This document shows positions 35,509 through 44,294 of a DNA stretch of 64,000 nucleotides, piece by piece. Numbering within the stretch: the first letter of the stretch is position 1; every line of letters begins with the position of its first letter. Made by a program: the position numbers and the translations under genes. The notes beneath the pieces were generated by a model. The model was not told the origin of the DNA, did not search any database, and worked only from the letters and a program-made list of their open reading frames with translations. The stretch comes from Actinomyces naeslundii (lineage in GTDB: Bacteria; Actinomycetota; Actinomycetes; Actinomycetales; Actinomycetaceae), in the NCBI RefSeq assembly GCF_001956585.1, contig NZ_MSRR01000008.1, forward strand, positions 1 to 64,000. The letters run 5' to 3'.

Positions 35509-36651
35509 ATGGATCCCTTTGAGATGACTGTTCCTGCGGATGCCGGGCTGCCCGCTCTTGTCCTGTCGGTTCCGACCGGCGACGACATCGACCGCATCGC
35601 TGAGATCTGCCAGGAGGCCGACATCCAGGAGTGGACCGTCATCCCCCGCGGCTACCAGCGCAGTGACGCGCAGGTCTTCGTCGAGCGGATCGTTGCTGAT
35701 GGCTGGAGCGAGGGGGGTGAGCTCACCTGGGCGGTACGTGAAGTCGGCGACGACGACGCATCGCCGGCCCTGGTGGGCATGCTCAGCATTACCCTGAGCG
35801 GCCCCGAAGGCGCTCGGACCGGAGAGATCGGCTACTGGCTCACCGCGGCTGCGCGGGGGCGTGGCACCATGACCCGCGTTGTCGCCGTCCTCATCGACAC
35901 CGCCTTCGATCCGGACGGCCCTCTGGGCTTGTCGGCACTGCGGTGGCGCTGCGACATTCATGACTCAGGCCGCGGCCCGGTGCCCAACTGGGCCTCCTGG
36001 AAGGTCGCCTGGTCCCTCGGCTTCCAGCGCGAGGGGCGAGTACGCCGCTTTCTGCTCACGGACGGACGGCTCCACGATGGCTGGGTCGGTACCCTGCTTC
36101 CCGAAGACCCTCGTGAGCCGCAAGCCCCCTGGGATGGTCCTATCGACGCGGGCGGCGTTGTTCCCCTCGTGGCGCACAACGGCGTCGGAGAGCGTGAGGG
36201 GGATGATCCTGAGGCTCTTGTGCGCCGCTTCCACCGCATTTACGGACTTCCCGTCCAGACCGACGGTGCCAGCCTTGAGCGCGAGAGCCTGAACATGCGT
36301 ATGAGTCTCATCGCCGAGGAGTTCGCCGAGCTCGTCGGTGCCGTCTACGGGCAGGCGGCCCACACCGAGGTCGAGTTGGGCTACCGCCGCGCCGTGGCCG
36401 CCGATGACGGCGCTCGTGACACCGTTGAGGCCGCCGACGCTCTGGCGGACCTTATCTACGTCATCTACGGCATGGCCCTGGAGACCGGGATCGACCTGGC
36501 GGCCGTGCTCGCCGAGGTTCAGCGCTCCAACATGTCCAAGTTGGGTGCTGATGGCAAGCCGGTCTACCGCGAGGACGGCAAGGTGCTCAAGGGACCGGGC
36601 TACTTCGCACCCGATGTGGCTGAGGTGCTGCGCCATCGGCGCCTGCGCTGA
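35509..36651 (+). CDS. GNAT acetyltransferase fused to a MazG-like pyrophosphohydrolase
   Basis: 380 residues from ATG 35509; a TAGCAT box eight bases upstream suggests leaderless translation (an ATG at 35524 is an alternative). Residues 1-190 are a GNAT domain (PTGDDIDRIAEICQEADIQEWTVIPRGYQRSDAQVFVE, GEIGYWLTAAARGRGTMTRVVAVLIDTAF, NWASWKVAWSLGFQREGRVRR). Residues about 225-378 are an all-alpha MazG/PRA-PH-type NTP pyrophosphatase (RRFHRIYGLPV, MRMSLIAEEFAELVGAVYG, TVEAADALADLIYVIYG), with the E-x-x-E and E-x-x-D metal-binding pattern. The linker holds a short Pro-rich stretch. The fusion implies coupled acyl transfer and nucleotide cleaning, but substrates are unknown. Confidence 0.87.
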   Translation: MDPFEMTVPADAGLPALVLSVPTGDDIDRIAEICQEADIQEWTVIPRGYQRSDAQVFVERIVADGWSEGGELTWAVREVGDDDASPALVGMLSITLSGPEGARTGEIGYWLTAAARGRGTMTRVVAVLIDTAFDPDGPLGLSALRWRCDIHDSGRGPVPNWASWKVAWSLGFQREGRVRRFLLTDGRLHDGWVGTLLPEDPREPQAPWDGPIDAGGVVPLVAHNGVGEREGDDPEALVRRFHRIYGLPVQTDGASLERESLNMRMSLIAEEFAELVGAVYGQAAHTEVELGYRRAVAADDGARDTVEAADALADLIYVIYGMALETGIDLAAVLAEVQRSNMSKLGADGKPVYREDGKVLKGPGYFAPDVAEVLRHRRLR

Positions 36652-36669
36652 GAAGAGAACATCGACACA

Positions 36670-36705
36670 GCCATAACTTTACTATACGTATAGTAAAGTT
36701 ATGGC
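36670..36705. promoter_or_regulatory. 36-bp perfect palindrome over the MFS/TetR promoter
   Basis: A perfect palindrome centred at 36687/36688, with half-site GCCATAACTTTACTATAC. It includes TATAGT (36689-36694), six bases before the ATG at 36701, and ends inside the first codons. The symmetry and position fit the operator of the TetR protein encoded downstream, which would block its own transcription. Confidence 0.85.
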
Positions 36706-38212
36706 CATGACTCGTACCCCCGGACTTCGTGCCTGGGCGGCCCTGGCCGTCCTGACCCTGGCCGTGACCCTGCTGGCCATCGACTCCACGGTACTGGCGC
36801 TGGCAATCCCCTCACTGAGTACCGACCTGAGCCCGACGGCCAGCCAGCTGCTGTGGATCGGCGACATCTACTCCTTCACCCTGGCCGGCCTACTGGTCAC
36901 CATGGGTAATGTCGCCGATCGCATCGGTCGGCGACGCCTCCTGCTCGTCGGGACGCTCGGCTTCGGGGCCGCCAGCATCATGGCGGCCTTCGCGCCGAGC
37001 GCGGGAGCCCTCATCGCCGCTCGAGCCCTGCTGGGCGTCGGTGGCGCCACAATCATGCCCTCCACCCTCTCCCTCATACGCAACATCTTCCCCGATGTCC
37101 GCCACCGCACCACCGCCATCGCCATCTGGTCCGCCGGCAGCTCCGGCGGCACCGCCCTGGGGCCGCTGGTTGGCGGAGTCCTGCTCGAGCACTTCTGGTG
37201 GGGCAGCGTCTTCCTCATCAACGTTCCCGTCATGGCGGCCGTCATCGTCACGGGCCTGTGGCTCCTGCCGGAGTCCAAGAACGAGCAGGGCGCCCCGGTT
37301 GATCTGGCCTCCGCGGTCCTGTCGGTCCTGGCCATCGTGCCGATCACCTACGCCGTCAAGTCCTTCGCCCACGACGGCCTGACGGCCGTTGCGGTAGCAG
37401 CGCTGGTGGGCGGCCTCGCCGCCGGATGGCTGTTCGTCAGGCGTCAGCGCACTCTGGAAACACCACTGATCGACGTCGAGCTCTTCAGCCGCCCCGCGTT
37501 CACCTGGGCGATTGCGGCGACTGTCCTGGCGATCTTCGCCTTGGCCGGTCTGCTGTACTTCTTCTCCCAGTACCTCCAGCTCGTTCGGGGCTACTCCACG
37601 CTCCGAGCGGGCCTGACCGAGGTGCCCGCATCACTGGCCTCCATCGTCGTTGTCGCGGTCGTGGCCGCGGTGGTTCGCCGACTCGGCAACGGTCGGGCGC
37701 TGGGAAGCGGCCTGCTCATGGCCGCGGTGGGGCTGGTTGTGGTCGCTCTGGGGGAGTCCTACGGCGGAATCGTAGTGATCTGCGTCGGTCTGCTCATCAT
37801 CGGTGCAGGCATCGGCCTGGCCTTCACGGTCTCCACCGGAGCGGTTCTGGGGGCGGTACCGGCGGACCGCGCCGGAGCGGCCTCCGCCATCTCCGAGACC
37901 GGACTCGAACTGGGAGTGGCCCTGGGGATCGCGGTGCTCGGCACGATTCAGGATGTCGGTTACCGGCTCCTGCTCGGACAGGCCCCCTCGGGGCTCCCGG
38001 GGCGGGTCGCCGACGCCGCTGAGCAGTCCCTGGCCACCCTGGCGGGTGTCATCGATCCGAGTGACCCCGGGCAGGCCGAGCTGATGGTTCAGGCCCGGGA
38101 GGCATTCACCCGCGCCATGCAGACCACCGCCGTGATTGCTGCCGGTATCCTCCTGTTCGCGGGTGTGATGGCTGCGCGTCATGTTCCAGCGGCGAGTGAG
38201 GAGAGCTCATGA
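36701..38212 (+). CDS. DHA2-family MFS efflux pump (EmrB/QacA type)
   Basis: 503 residues with about fourteen helices. Motif D1 is AIDSTVLALAIPSLSTDL, motif A is GNVADRIGRRRLLLVGT, and motif C is AIWSAGSSGGTALGPLVGGVLLEHFWW with FLINVP. These identify drug:H+ antiporters of the 14-TMS DHA2 family. It begins at ATG 36701 or 36707 inside a 36-bp palindrome, and ends overlapping the TetR gene by four bases. The operon probably responds to a toxic compound bound by TetR. Confidence 0.92.
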   Translation: MAMTRTPGLRAWAALAVLTLAVTLLAIDSTVLALAIPSLSTDLSPTASQLLWIGDIYSFTLAGLLVTMGNVADRIGRRRLLLVGTLGFGAASIMAAFAPSAGALIAARALLGVGGATIMPSTLSLIRNIFPDVRHRTTAIAIWSAGSSGGTALGPLVGGVLLEHFWWGSVFLINVPVMAAVIVTGLWLLPESKNEQGAPVDLASAVLSVLAIVPITYAVKSFAHDGLTAVAVAALVGGLAAGWLFVRRQRTLETPLIDVELFSRPAFTWAIAATVLAIFALAGLLYFFSQYLQLVRGYSTLRAGLTEVPASLASIVVVAVVAAVVRRLGNGRALGSGLLMAAVGLVVVALGESYGGIVVICVGLLIIGAGIGLAFTVSTGAVLGAVPADRAGAASAISETGLELGVALGIAVLGTIQDVGYRLLLGQAPSGLPGRVADAAEQSLATLAGVIDPSDPGQAELMVQAREAFTRAMQTTAVIAAGILLFAGVMAARHVPAASEESS

Positions 38213-38748
38213 GAACCTCGAAACGGGACCGCATCATCACGGGGGCGCTCGAGCTCGCCCACCGTGACGGTTTCGATGCGCTCACCTTCGACACCCTGGC
38301 TGAGCACGTTGGTCTGAGCCGCGGCGGAGTCATCTATCACTTCCGCACCAAGAACGAGCTCCTGGAGGGGATCGCGGCAGCGTTCCTGGAGCGGTGGCGG
38401 ACTGAGGCCCTGGCTGCGCTGGGCGGGCCCCTGGAGGAGGCGAGCCGGACTGAGCGCATCGAGGCACTGACTCGCTCAGTCCTCGACGGCGAGATCCTGC
38501 CCGGCGAGGTCAGCTTCATGCTCTCGGCCACGCCGGAGGCGGAGATGCTCAAGGAGACCTGGAACACGCTGCGCCGGGAGTGGGTGGGTGAGATCCGTGA
38601 GCTCACTGCCATGCAACGCGTGGCGCTGCTGGCCGTGGACGGATGGTGGGCCAACCGCGCCGTTGACAGTGACAGCCAGGACCCCGACGATCTCGAGATC
38701 GCCGAGCTCATCGTTTCCCTGGCCCGCGGTGAGCACGCCCGTGGATAG
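38209..38748 (+). CDS. TetR-family transcriptional regulator
   Basis: 179 residues. HTH at residues 7-53 (RDRIITGALELAHRDGFDALTFDTLAEHVGLSRGGVIYHFRTKNELLEGI) with the usual H-F/Y-x-x-K-x-x-L ending. The C-terminal domain (about 60-179) is helical and variable, with WWANRAVDSD near the end, and would bind the effector. It overlaps the efflux gene (ATGA), and the 36-bp palindrome upstream of that gene is its likely operator. Confidence 0.93.
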   Translation: MRTSKRDRIITGALELAHRDGFDALTFDTLAEHVGLSRGGVIYHFRTKNELLEGIAAAFLERWRTEALAALGGPLEEASRTERIEALTRSVLDGEILPGEVSFMLSATPEAEMLKETWNTLRREWVGEIRELTAMQRVALLAVDGWWANRAVDSDSQDPDDLEIAELIVSLARGEHARG

Positions 38749-38770
38749 TGGATAGCAGTGACAGGCTTTC

Positions 38771-40513
38771 CTAGAAGCGGGGGATGTTACGCATGTTCGA
38801 CGTCGCCATGCTCACGGCCTCGCCCGCGCCGCGATTAAGGACGATCTTGCTCATTGCTGTGGCGAATCCGATCAACTGTTCACCCGTGATCTCCGGTGGC
38901 AGCGACAGGGCATTGGGATCGGTGATGATCTCCACCAGTGCTGGGCCATTGACGTCGAAGGCCTTCTGAAATGCCCTGCGCAAGTCTCTTGGATCGTCAA
39001 CGCGTTCGGCGTGGAAGCCGATCGACTGTGCCACTCCGGCATAGTTGACGTCGTGGACATCAGTACCGAAGTCTGGCAAACCATTGACCAGCATCTCAAG
39101 TTTAACCATGCCCAGAGTCGAGTTGTTGAAGACTACGACCTTGATCGGCAGGTTGTGCATACGGGCGGTCACGAGCTCTCCCATGAGCATGGACAGGCCG
39201 CCGTCGCCGGACACGGAGATCACCTGGCGGTGCGGGTGGGAGACCTGCGCACCAATGGCATGGGGAAGGGCGTTTGCCATAGAGCCGTGCAGGAAGGAGC
39301 CGATGAGTCGGCGTGTACCCAGAGGATCGATGTAGCGTGCGGTCCACACGTTGCACATGCCAGTATCCGCGGTGAAGATCGCATCCTTGGCGGCGACCTC
39401 GTTGAGCACGTGGGCGGCATACTCGGGGTGAATGGGTTTGATCCTGTCCACCTTGCGCGTATAGGCGCCAATGGGCGCCTTCATGATCTTGGCGTGCTTC
39501 TTGAGCTGAGCCTTGAGGAATGCGTCGGAGCGACGTTTCTTAATATGCGGTAGGAGAGCTTCAATGAAGGGGATGACGTCGGAGTGAATCGGGTGGGAGA
39601 CGTCGGTGCGCCGTCCCAGCTTCTCGGCGTGATTGTCTACCTGGACAGTGGTGGTCTCCGGTAGGAACTGGTCGTAGGGGAAGTCGGTACCCAGCAGAAG
39701 CAGCACGTCGGCGTCCTTCATGCCCTCGGCGGCGGCCCCGTATCCCAAGAGCCCCGTCATGCCGACGTCGTAAGGATTGTCGTACTGGATGAAGTCCTTG
39801 CCGCGCAACGAGTGGCCGATCGGTGCTTTGAGCAGGTCGGCCAGGGCGATGACTTCGTCATGGGCACCCTTGACGCCGGCACCTGCAAAGATCGCCACCT
39901 TCCGCGATTTGTTGAGTAGGGCGGACACCTCAGCTACGTCAGCAGGGTTAGGTGACAGGATGGCCGGCCGGACCTTGGAATACTCGGGAATGGCGGCTGT
40001 GGCTTTCTCGTCGGAGACATCTCCTGGCAATGTGATCACACTCACGCCGCCCAGGCTGACAGCGTGGCGGATTGCTGCGTTGACCACACGCGGAGCCTGC
40101 TTGGGAGTGGAGATGAGCTCAGAGTAGACGGAGCACTCGTTGAACAGACGATCCGGGTGGGTCTCCTGGAAGTAGGACTGGCCAATCTGAACGCTGGGGA
40201 TATGCGAGGCGATCGCCAGCACCGGGGCGCCCGAGCGTTGCGCATCGTACAGGCCATTAATGAGATGAAGGTTGCCTGGACCGCAGGAGCCGGCGCACAC
40301 GGAGAGCTCGCCAGTCAGCTGCGCCTCGGCTGCGGCAGCGAAGGCGGCGGCCTCCTCGTGGCGTACGTGGACCCAATCGATCCCACCCTTGGCAGAACCG
40401 CCGGTCTTACGGACGGCGTCGACGATGGGATTGAGGGAGTCCCCTACGATGCCGTAAATTCTGCGGACGCCGGCATCGACGAGCTGGGCCACGAGCTGTT
40501 CTGCAACATTCAT
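38771..40513 (-). CDS. poxB: Pyruvate oxidase / pyruvate dehydrogenase (quinone)
   Basis: 580 residues from ATG 40511-40513, seven bases after GGGAG. Thiamine-diphosphate enzyme: RIYGIVGDSLNPIVDAV, the glutamate in VRHEEAAAFAAAAEAQLTG, the ThDP-binding ISVSGDGGLSMLMGELVTARMHNLPIKVVVFNNSTLGMV, and a FAD-region LLLLGTDFPYDQFLPE. The pattern matches PoxB of the membrane-quinone type (pyruvate to acetate and CO2), with a C-terminal ~25 residue tail (GEAVSMATSNMRNIPRF) in the position of the lipid-binding helix, though that tail is not strongly amphipathic. Related H2O2-forming SpxB-type enzymes cannot be excluded. Confidence 0.92.
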   Translation of the reverse strand: MNVAEQLVAQLVDAGVRRIYGIVGDSLNPIVDAVRKTGGSAKGGIDWVHVRHEEAAAFAAAAEAQLTGELSVCAGSCGPGNLHLINGLYDAQRSGAPVLAIASHIPSVQIGQSYFQETHPDRLFNECSVYSELISTPKQAPRVVNAAIRHAVSLGGVSVITLPGDVSDEKATAAIPEYSKVRPAILSPNPADVAEVSALLNKSRKVAIFAGAGVKGAHDEVIALADLLKAPIGHSLRGKDFIQYDNPYDVGMTGLLGYGAAAEGMKDADVLLLLGTDFPYDQFLPETTTVQVDNHAEKLGRRTDVSHPIHSDVIPFIEALLPHIKKRRSDAFLKAQLKKHAKIMKAPIGAYTRKVDRIKPIHPEYAAHVLNEVAAKDAIFTADTGMCNVWTARYIDPLGTRRLIGSFLHGSMANALPHAIGAQVSHPHRQVISVSGDGGLSMLMGELVTARMHNLPIKVVVFNNSTLGMVKLEMLVNGLPDFGTDVHDVNYAGVAQSIGFHAERVDDPRDLRRAFQKAFDVNGPALVEIITDPNALSLPPEITGEQLIGFATAMSKIVLNRGAGEAVSMATSNMRNIPRF

Positions 40514-40637
40514 GCGTTTCTCCCTAGAAGTCCTGCATTCGAGTGACTTCATCAGACTACGCCCAGTGCGACCATAGTCCTAGAATTGATGGCCTGTTGT
40601 GAACGAGAAGACCATCCGTACATGGCACGATGGGCCC

Positions 40638-42689
40638 ATGAGCGAGACCACCGACGGCACCGACCTCCCGGAGTCGAACGTCTTCGCCAAGCCATGGCCG
40701 CTCGACCTTGGCCTGCCCGGCTTCACGGCTGTGGACCACGCCGACATCGAACCGGCCATCCGTGCCGGGATGGCCGCCGAGCGCCAGGAGTGGGAGGCGA
40801 TCGCCACCAATGAGGCCGAACCCACGATCGCCAATACCGTCAACGCCCTGGAGCGATCCGGTGAGCTGCTGGAGCGGGCGCTGACGGTACTGGACGCCCT
40901 GACCTCCGCCACCGACTGCCCGGACCTCGATGAGCTCGAGGAGGCGCTCGCTCCCGAGCTGGCGGAGCACTCCGACGCCTACCATCTCGACTCACGTCTT
41001 TATGAGCGGTTCAAGACACTTGATGACCTTGTCGCCGCTGCCCCCGATGGCGAGGAGACGCGTGACGCCGACGGCACCGTCATCGACGCCGAGGCCGCCC
41101 GTTTCATCCGCCTGACCGTTGAGGAGTTCGAACGCAACGGCGTCGGCCTGGATGAGTCCGACGCGCATGCGCTCAAGGCGATCAACGCCCGTGTCAACAC
41201 GCTCAAGATGCGTTTCTCCGTCCTGGCCACCGAGGCCATGCATGCCGCTGAGGTCACCAACGTCACGGTTCCGCCGGCCCTCGCCACCACCCGAGCCCAC
41301 GGCGCCAGAGCCGCCCTTCTGGAAAGGTCCATGAGCCGAGGGCTGGGCGAGCAGGACGACGCCGGCGACACCCGGGGTATCGTCCTGGAGCTCGCCGCGC
41401 TGCGTGCCGAACGGGCCGCCCTTCTGGGCTACCCGCACCACGCCGGCCTCGTGGCCGCCGAGTCGGCCGCACGAACCACTGAGGCGGTGTCCGAGATGCT
41501 GGCCCGCCTCACTCCTCCCGCCATGGCCAATGCCCGACGCGACGCCCAGGTCTACGCCGCCCGCATGGACAGCGATCCCCGGACCCAGGTGGGGGAGACC
41601 TTCGGCCCGGCCGACTGGCCCTTCTACGAGGCCGCAGAGCGCAAGGACCGCTTCGGCGTCGACGACGAGATCCTGGCCCCCTACCTGGAGCTGTGGAACG
41701 TCGTCACCAAGGGCGTCTTCTACGCCGCGAACCGTCTCTACGGCATCACCTTCCACGAGCGCGAGGACCTGGCCGAGCACATGTATGCCCCGGGTGTCCG
41801 GGTCTGGGAGGTGCGCGACGGCGAGGAGCCGGAGGCGCCGGTTCTGGGGCTCTTCGTCGGTGACTACTACGCCCGAGCCGGTAAGTCCGGAGGCGCCTGG
41901 ATGGACAGCCTCGTCACCGGCTCGGCCCTCGCCGGCCGCAGGCCAGTGGTCATCAACTGCTGCAATATCGAGCAGCCCACCTCCGGTCCGGCCCTGCTGA
42001 CCTGGGACGAGGTCATCACCTGTTTCCACGAGTTCGGACACGCCCTGCACGCCCTGCTCTCCGAGGCCCGCTATCCCTCAGCCTTCGGGACGGCCGTGCC
42101 TCGGGACGTCGTCGAGTTCCCCAGCCAGCTCAACGAGAAATGGGCCCTTCACCCCGAGGTGCTGTCCAGCTACGCATGCCACGTGGACACCGGCGAGCCT
42201 CTGCCCGCAGAGCTGGCCGAGCAGCTGCGCGGCCAAGGCACCTTCGGACAGGGTTACGCCACCACGGAATACCTGGGAGCGGCTCTGCTCGACCAGGCCT
42301 GGCACACGCTCACCCCGGACGAGGTCCCGCGGGACGTCCGCCAGGTCGAGCAGTTCGAGCATCAGGCTCTGGCCGAGGCCGGGATCAACGACGCGCTCGT
42401 GCCCCCGCGCTATCGCACCACCTACTTCTCCCACGTCTTCGCCGGCGGTTACAGCGCGGCCTACTACGCCTACATCTGGAGCGAGGTCATGGACGCCGAT
42501 GCCATCGCCTGGTTCACCACCGACGGCGCGATCGACGGCGATCTCGGCCTGAACCGCAAGGCCGGGGATGCCTTCCGCCGTGAGTTCCTCGCTCGTGGCG
42601 ACTCCCGGGACCCCCTGGTCTCCTACCGCGCCTTCACCGGGCGCGAACCCAGCATCCTGCCCCTCCTCAAGCGCCGTGGACTGACCTGA
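40638..42689 (+). CDS. M3-family zinc metallopeptidase (Dcp/oligopeptidase A type)
   Basis: 683 residues from ATG 40638. Zinc site HEFGHALHALLSEARYP (H-E-F-G-H), then EFPSQLNEKWALHPEVLSSYA with the third ligand Glu, and FSHVFAGGYSAAYYAYIWSEVMDADAIAWF with the conserved substrate-binding Tyr and His. The length and helical N-terminus match peptidyl-dipeptidase Dcp or oligopeptidase A, which degrade short peptides in the cytosol. No signal peptide. The upstream GTG 40599 is not needed for homology. Confidence 0.93.
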   Translation: MSETTDGTDLPESNVFAKPWPLDLGLPGFTAVDHADIEPAIRAGMAAERQEWEAIATNEAEPTIANTVNALERSGELLERALTVLDALTSATDCPDLDELEEALAPELAEHSDAYHLDSRLYERFKTLDDLVAAAPDGEETRDADGTVIDAEAARFIRLTVEEFERNGVGLDESDAHALKAINARVNTLKMRFSVLATEAMHAAEVTNVTVPPALATTRAHGARAALLERSMSRGLGEQDDAGDTRGIVLELAALRAERAALLGYPHHAGLVAAESAARTTEAVSEMLARLTPPAMANARRDAQVYAARMDSDPRTQVGETFGPADWPFYEAAERKDRFGVDDEILAPYLELWNVVTKGVFYAANRLYGITFHEREDLAEHMYAPGVRVWEVRDGEEPEAPVLGLFVGDYYARAGKSGGAWMDSLVTGSALAGRRPVVINCCNIEQPTSGPALLTWDEVITCFHEFGHALHALLSEARYPSAFGTAVPRDVVEFPSQLNEKWALHPEVLSSYACHVDTGEPLPAELAEQLRGQGTFGQGYATTEYLGAALLDQAWHTLTPDEVPRDVRQVEQFEHQALAEAGINDALVPPRYRTTYFSHVFAGGYSAAYYAYIWSEVMDADAIAWFTTDGAIDGDLGLNRKAGDAFRREFLARGDSRDPLVSYRAFTGREPSILPLLKRRGLT

Positions 42690-42737
42690 CGGACACGGTC
42701 CGCGTCTTCACCTCATCATCACTGGAAGGAACACAAT

Positions 42738-43838
42738 ATGGCTCGCGTCACCATTGTTGGCGGTGGGTACGGCGGCATCACCGTCGCCAAGGCCCTCGAC
42801 GACGTCGCCGAGGTCACCCTCGTGGAGCAGAAGGACACCTTCGTCAGCCACGCCGCGGCGCTGCGGGCGGCCGTCGACCGGGACTGGGCGGAGAAGATCT
42901 TCCTGCCCTACGACCGGCTCCTGACCAATGGGAGTGTCCTCCACGGCACGGCGCTGGCCGTGCGCGGCACCACCGTCGAGGTCTCCGGTCACGGGCCGAT
43001 CGAGGCCGACTACCTGGTGCTGGCAACCGGAACCGCGTACCCCTTCCCGGCCAAGCACATGGAGTCCTCCTCCATCATCGCCAAGGCCCGTATCGAGCGC
43101 GTTCACGCCAATCTCGAGCAGGCCTCGCGGGTGCTCATCGTGGGAGCCGGAGCGGTCGGCATCGAGCTGGCCGGCGAGATCACCTCCGCCTTCCCGGACA
43201 TCGCGGTCACGATGCTGGAGACCTCTGACAAGATCCTCCCGGCCGGTGACTACAAACCGGAGATCCGCGAGGCCATTGCCGACCAGCTCGCCCAGCGCAG
43301 GGTAAAGATCATCACCGGTGACTCCCTCGGCTTCCTGCCCCCCGTCGACGTCGGCGTGCTCTCCCCATTCCGGGTCACCACCCAGGGAGGACGCCGCCTG
43401 GAGGCGGACATGTGGTTCCGCGCCTACGGCTCGGCGGCCGCCACCGGATTCCTCAGCGAGGACTACGACGAGGTGCGCCACTACGACGGCACCATCCGCG
43501 TTGATGAGTACCTGCGCGTCGTGGACCACCCCGGTGTCTGGGCCATCGGCGACATCACTGACGTGCGCGAGTCCAAGCGCGCCGATGCCGCCCGGGCCCA
43601 CGCCCGAGTCGTCGCCAGCAACATCGCCGACCTCATCGCTGGGCGGGAGCCCGGAACGACCTACACGCCCGGAACCGAACGGATCATCCTGCCCCTGGGC
43701 CCCGACGGGGGCGCCTCGCAGATCCTGCGCGACGGAGTGCGCGTCGTCGTCGGATCTGAGGAGACCAGCAGGATCAAGGGGGAGGACCTCTTCCTGGGCT
43801 TCATCCGTCAAGAGCTGGGGATTGAGCAGGAGGCGTAA
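42738..43838 (+). CDS. FAD-dependent oxidoreductase (NDH-2/AIF-like)
   Basis: 366 residues. FAD site VTIVGGGYGGITVAKALDDVAEVTLVEQK, second dinucleotide site VLIVGAGAVGIELAGEITSAFPDIAVTMLE, and VWAIGDITDVRESKRADAARAHARVVASNIADLI near the end. It lacks a redox disulfide. The form is closest to NAD(P)H:quinone dehydrogenase or AIF-like enzymes; no C-terminal membrane anchor is evident, so a membrane quinone role is possible but not shown. It follows the M3 gene by 48 bases, probably cotranscribed. Confidence 0.87.
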   Translation: MARVTIVGGGYGGITVAKALDDVAEVTLVEQKDTFVSHAAALRAAVDRDWAEKIFLPYDRLLTNGSVLHGTALAVRGTTVEVSGHGPIEADYLVLATGTAYPFPAKHMESSSIIAKARIERVHANLEQASRVLIVGAGAVGIELAGEITSAFPDIAVTMLETSDKILPAGDYKPEIREAIADQLAQRRVKIITGDSLGFLPPVDVGVLSPFRVTTQGGRRLEADMWFRAYGSAAATGFLSEDYDEVRHYDGTIRVDEYLRVVDHPGVWAIGDITDVRESKRADAARAHARVVASNIADLIAGREPGTTYTPGTERIILPLGPDGGASQILRDGVRVVVGSEETSRIKGEDLFLGFIRQELGIEQEA

Positions 43839-43910
43839 TCAGAGGCGACGCGACCCCGTGTTGAGTTGCGCCTGTGTGCTGGGCGGGGGAGAGCCGGTAG
43901 TGTGTCCTAC

Positions 43911-44219
43911 ATGACGAACGACCCGCGGTCCGCGCTCAACCGACTCATCGCCGCCTTCGAGGCGCATCTGGATGCTGCTGCAACCGGTGATGAGCTCTCC
44001 CCGGCCGTGGTCGCGGCTGAGAATGCTCTCCAGGACGCCTTCTTCACCTACGACGACTCGCTGTTCACCGCTTACGGTATCGAGCTCCCCTTCGAGGCCT
44101 TCGACTCCGACGGCGATGACGAGGACGACGATGATGATGACTATGCCGATGACGAGGAGTACGACGACGATGAGGACGAGGACTACGACGATGACGAGGA
44201 GTACGACGACGAGGACTGA
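43911..44219 (+). CDS. Small protein with an extreme acidic C-terminal tail
   Basis: 102 residues from ATG 43911, with TAGTGT seven bases upstream (leaderless). Residues 1-62 are ordinary (MTNDPRSALNRLIAAFEAHLDAAATGDELSPAVVAAENALQDAFFTYDDSL). The last ~40 residues are almost all Asp and Glu with interspersed Tyr. Such tails mimic DNA or bind basic partners, but no family is recognised. It ends just before a strong terminator. Confidence 0.62.
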   Translation: MTNDPRSALNRLIAAFEAHLDAAATGDELSPAVVAAENALQDAFFTYDDSLFTAYGIELPFEAFDSDGDDEDDDDDDYADDEEYDDDEDEDYDDDEEYDDED

Positions 44220-44251
44220 CTGAGGTCTTTTCGCAGTCCATCGCTCAGCAA

Positions 44252-44280
44252 CGGGGCCCGCGCCAGGTGCGCGGGCCCCG
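44252..44280. terminator. Terminator after the acidic-tail protein
   Basis: A 12-bp GC stem around CGGGGCCCGCGC with the loop CAGGT. It sits between the acidic-tail gene and the convergent aldo/keto reductase. Confidence 0.8.
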
Positions 44281-44294
44281 CACTGTTCCGAGTC

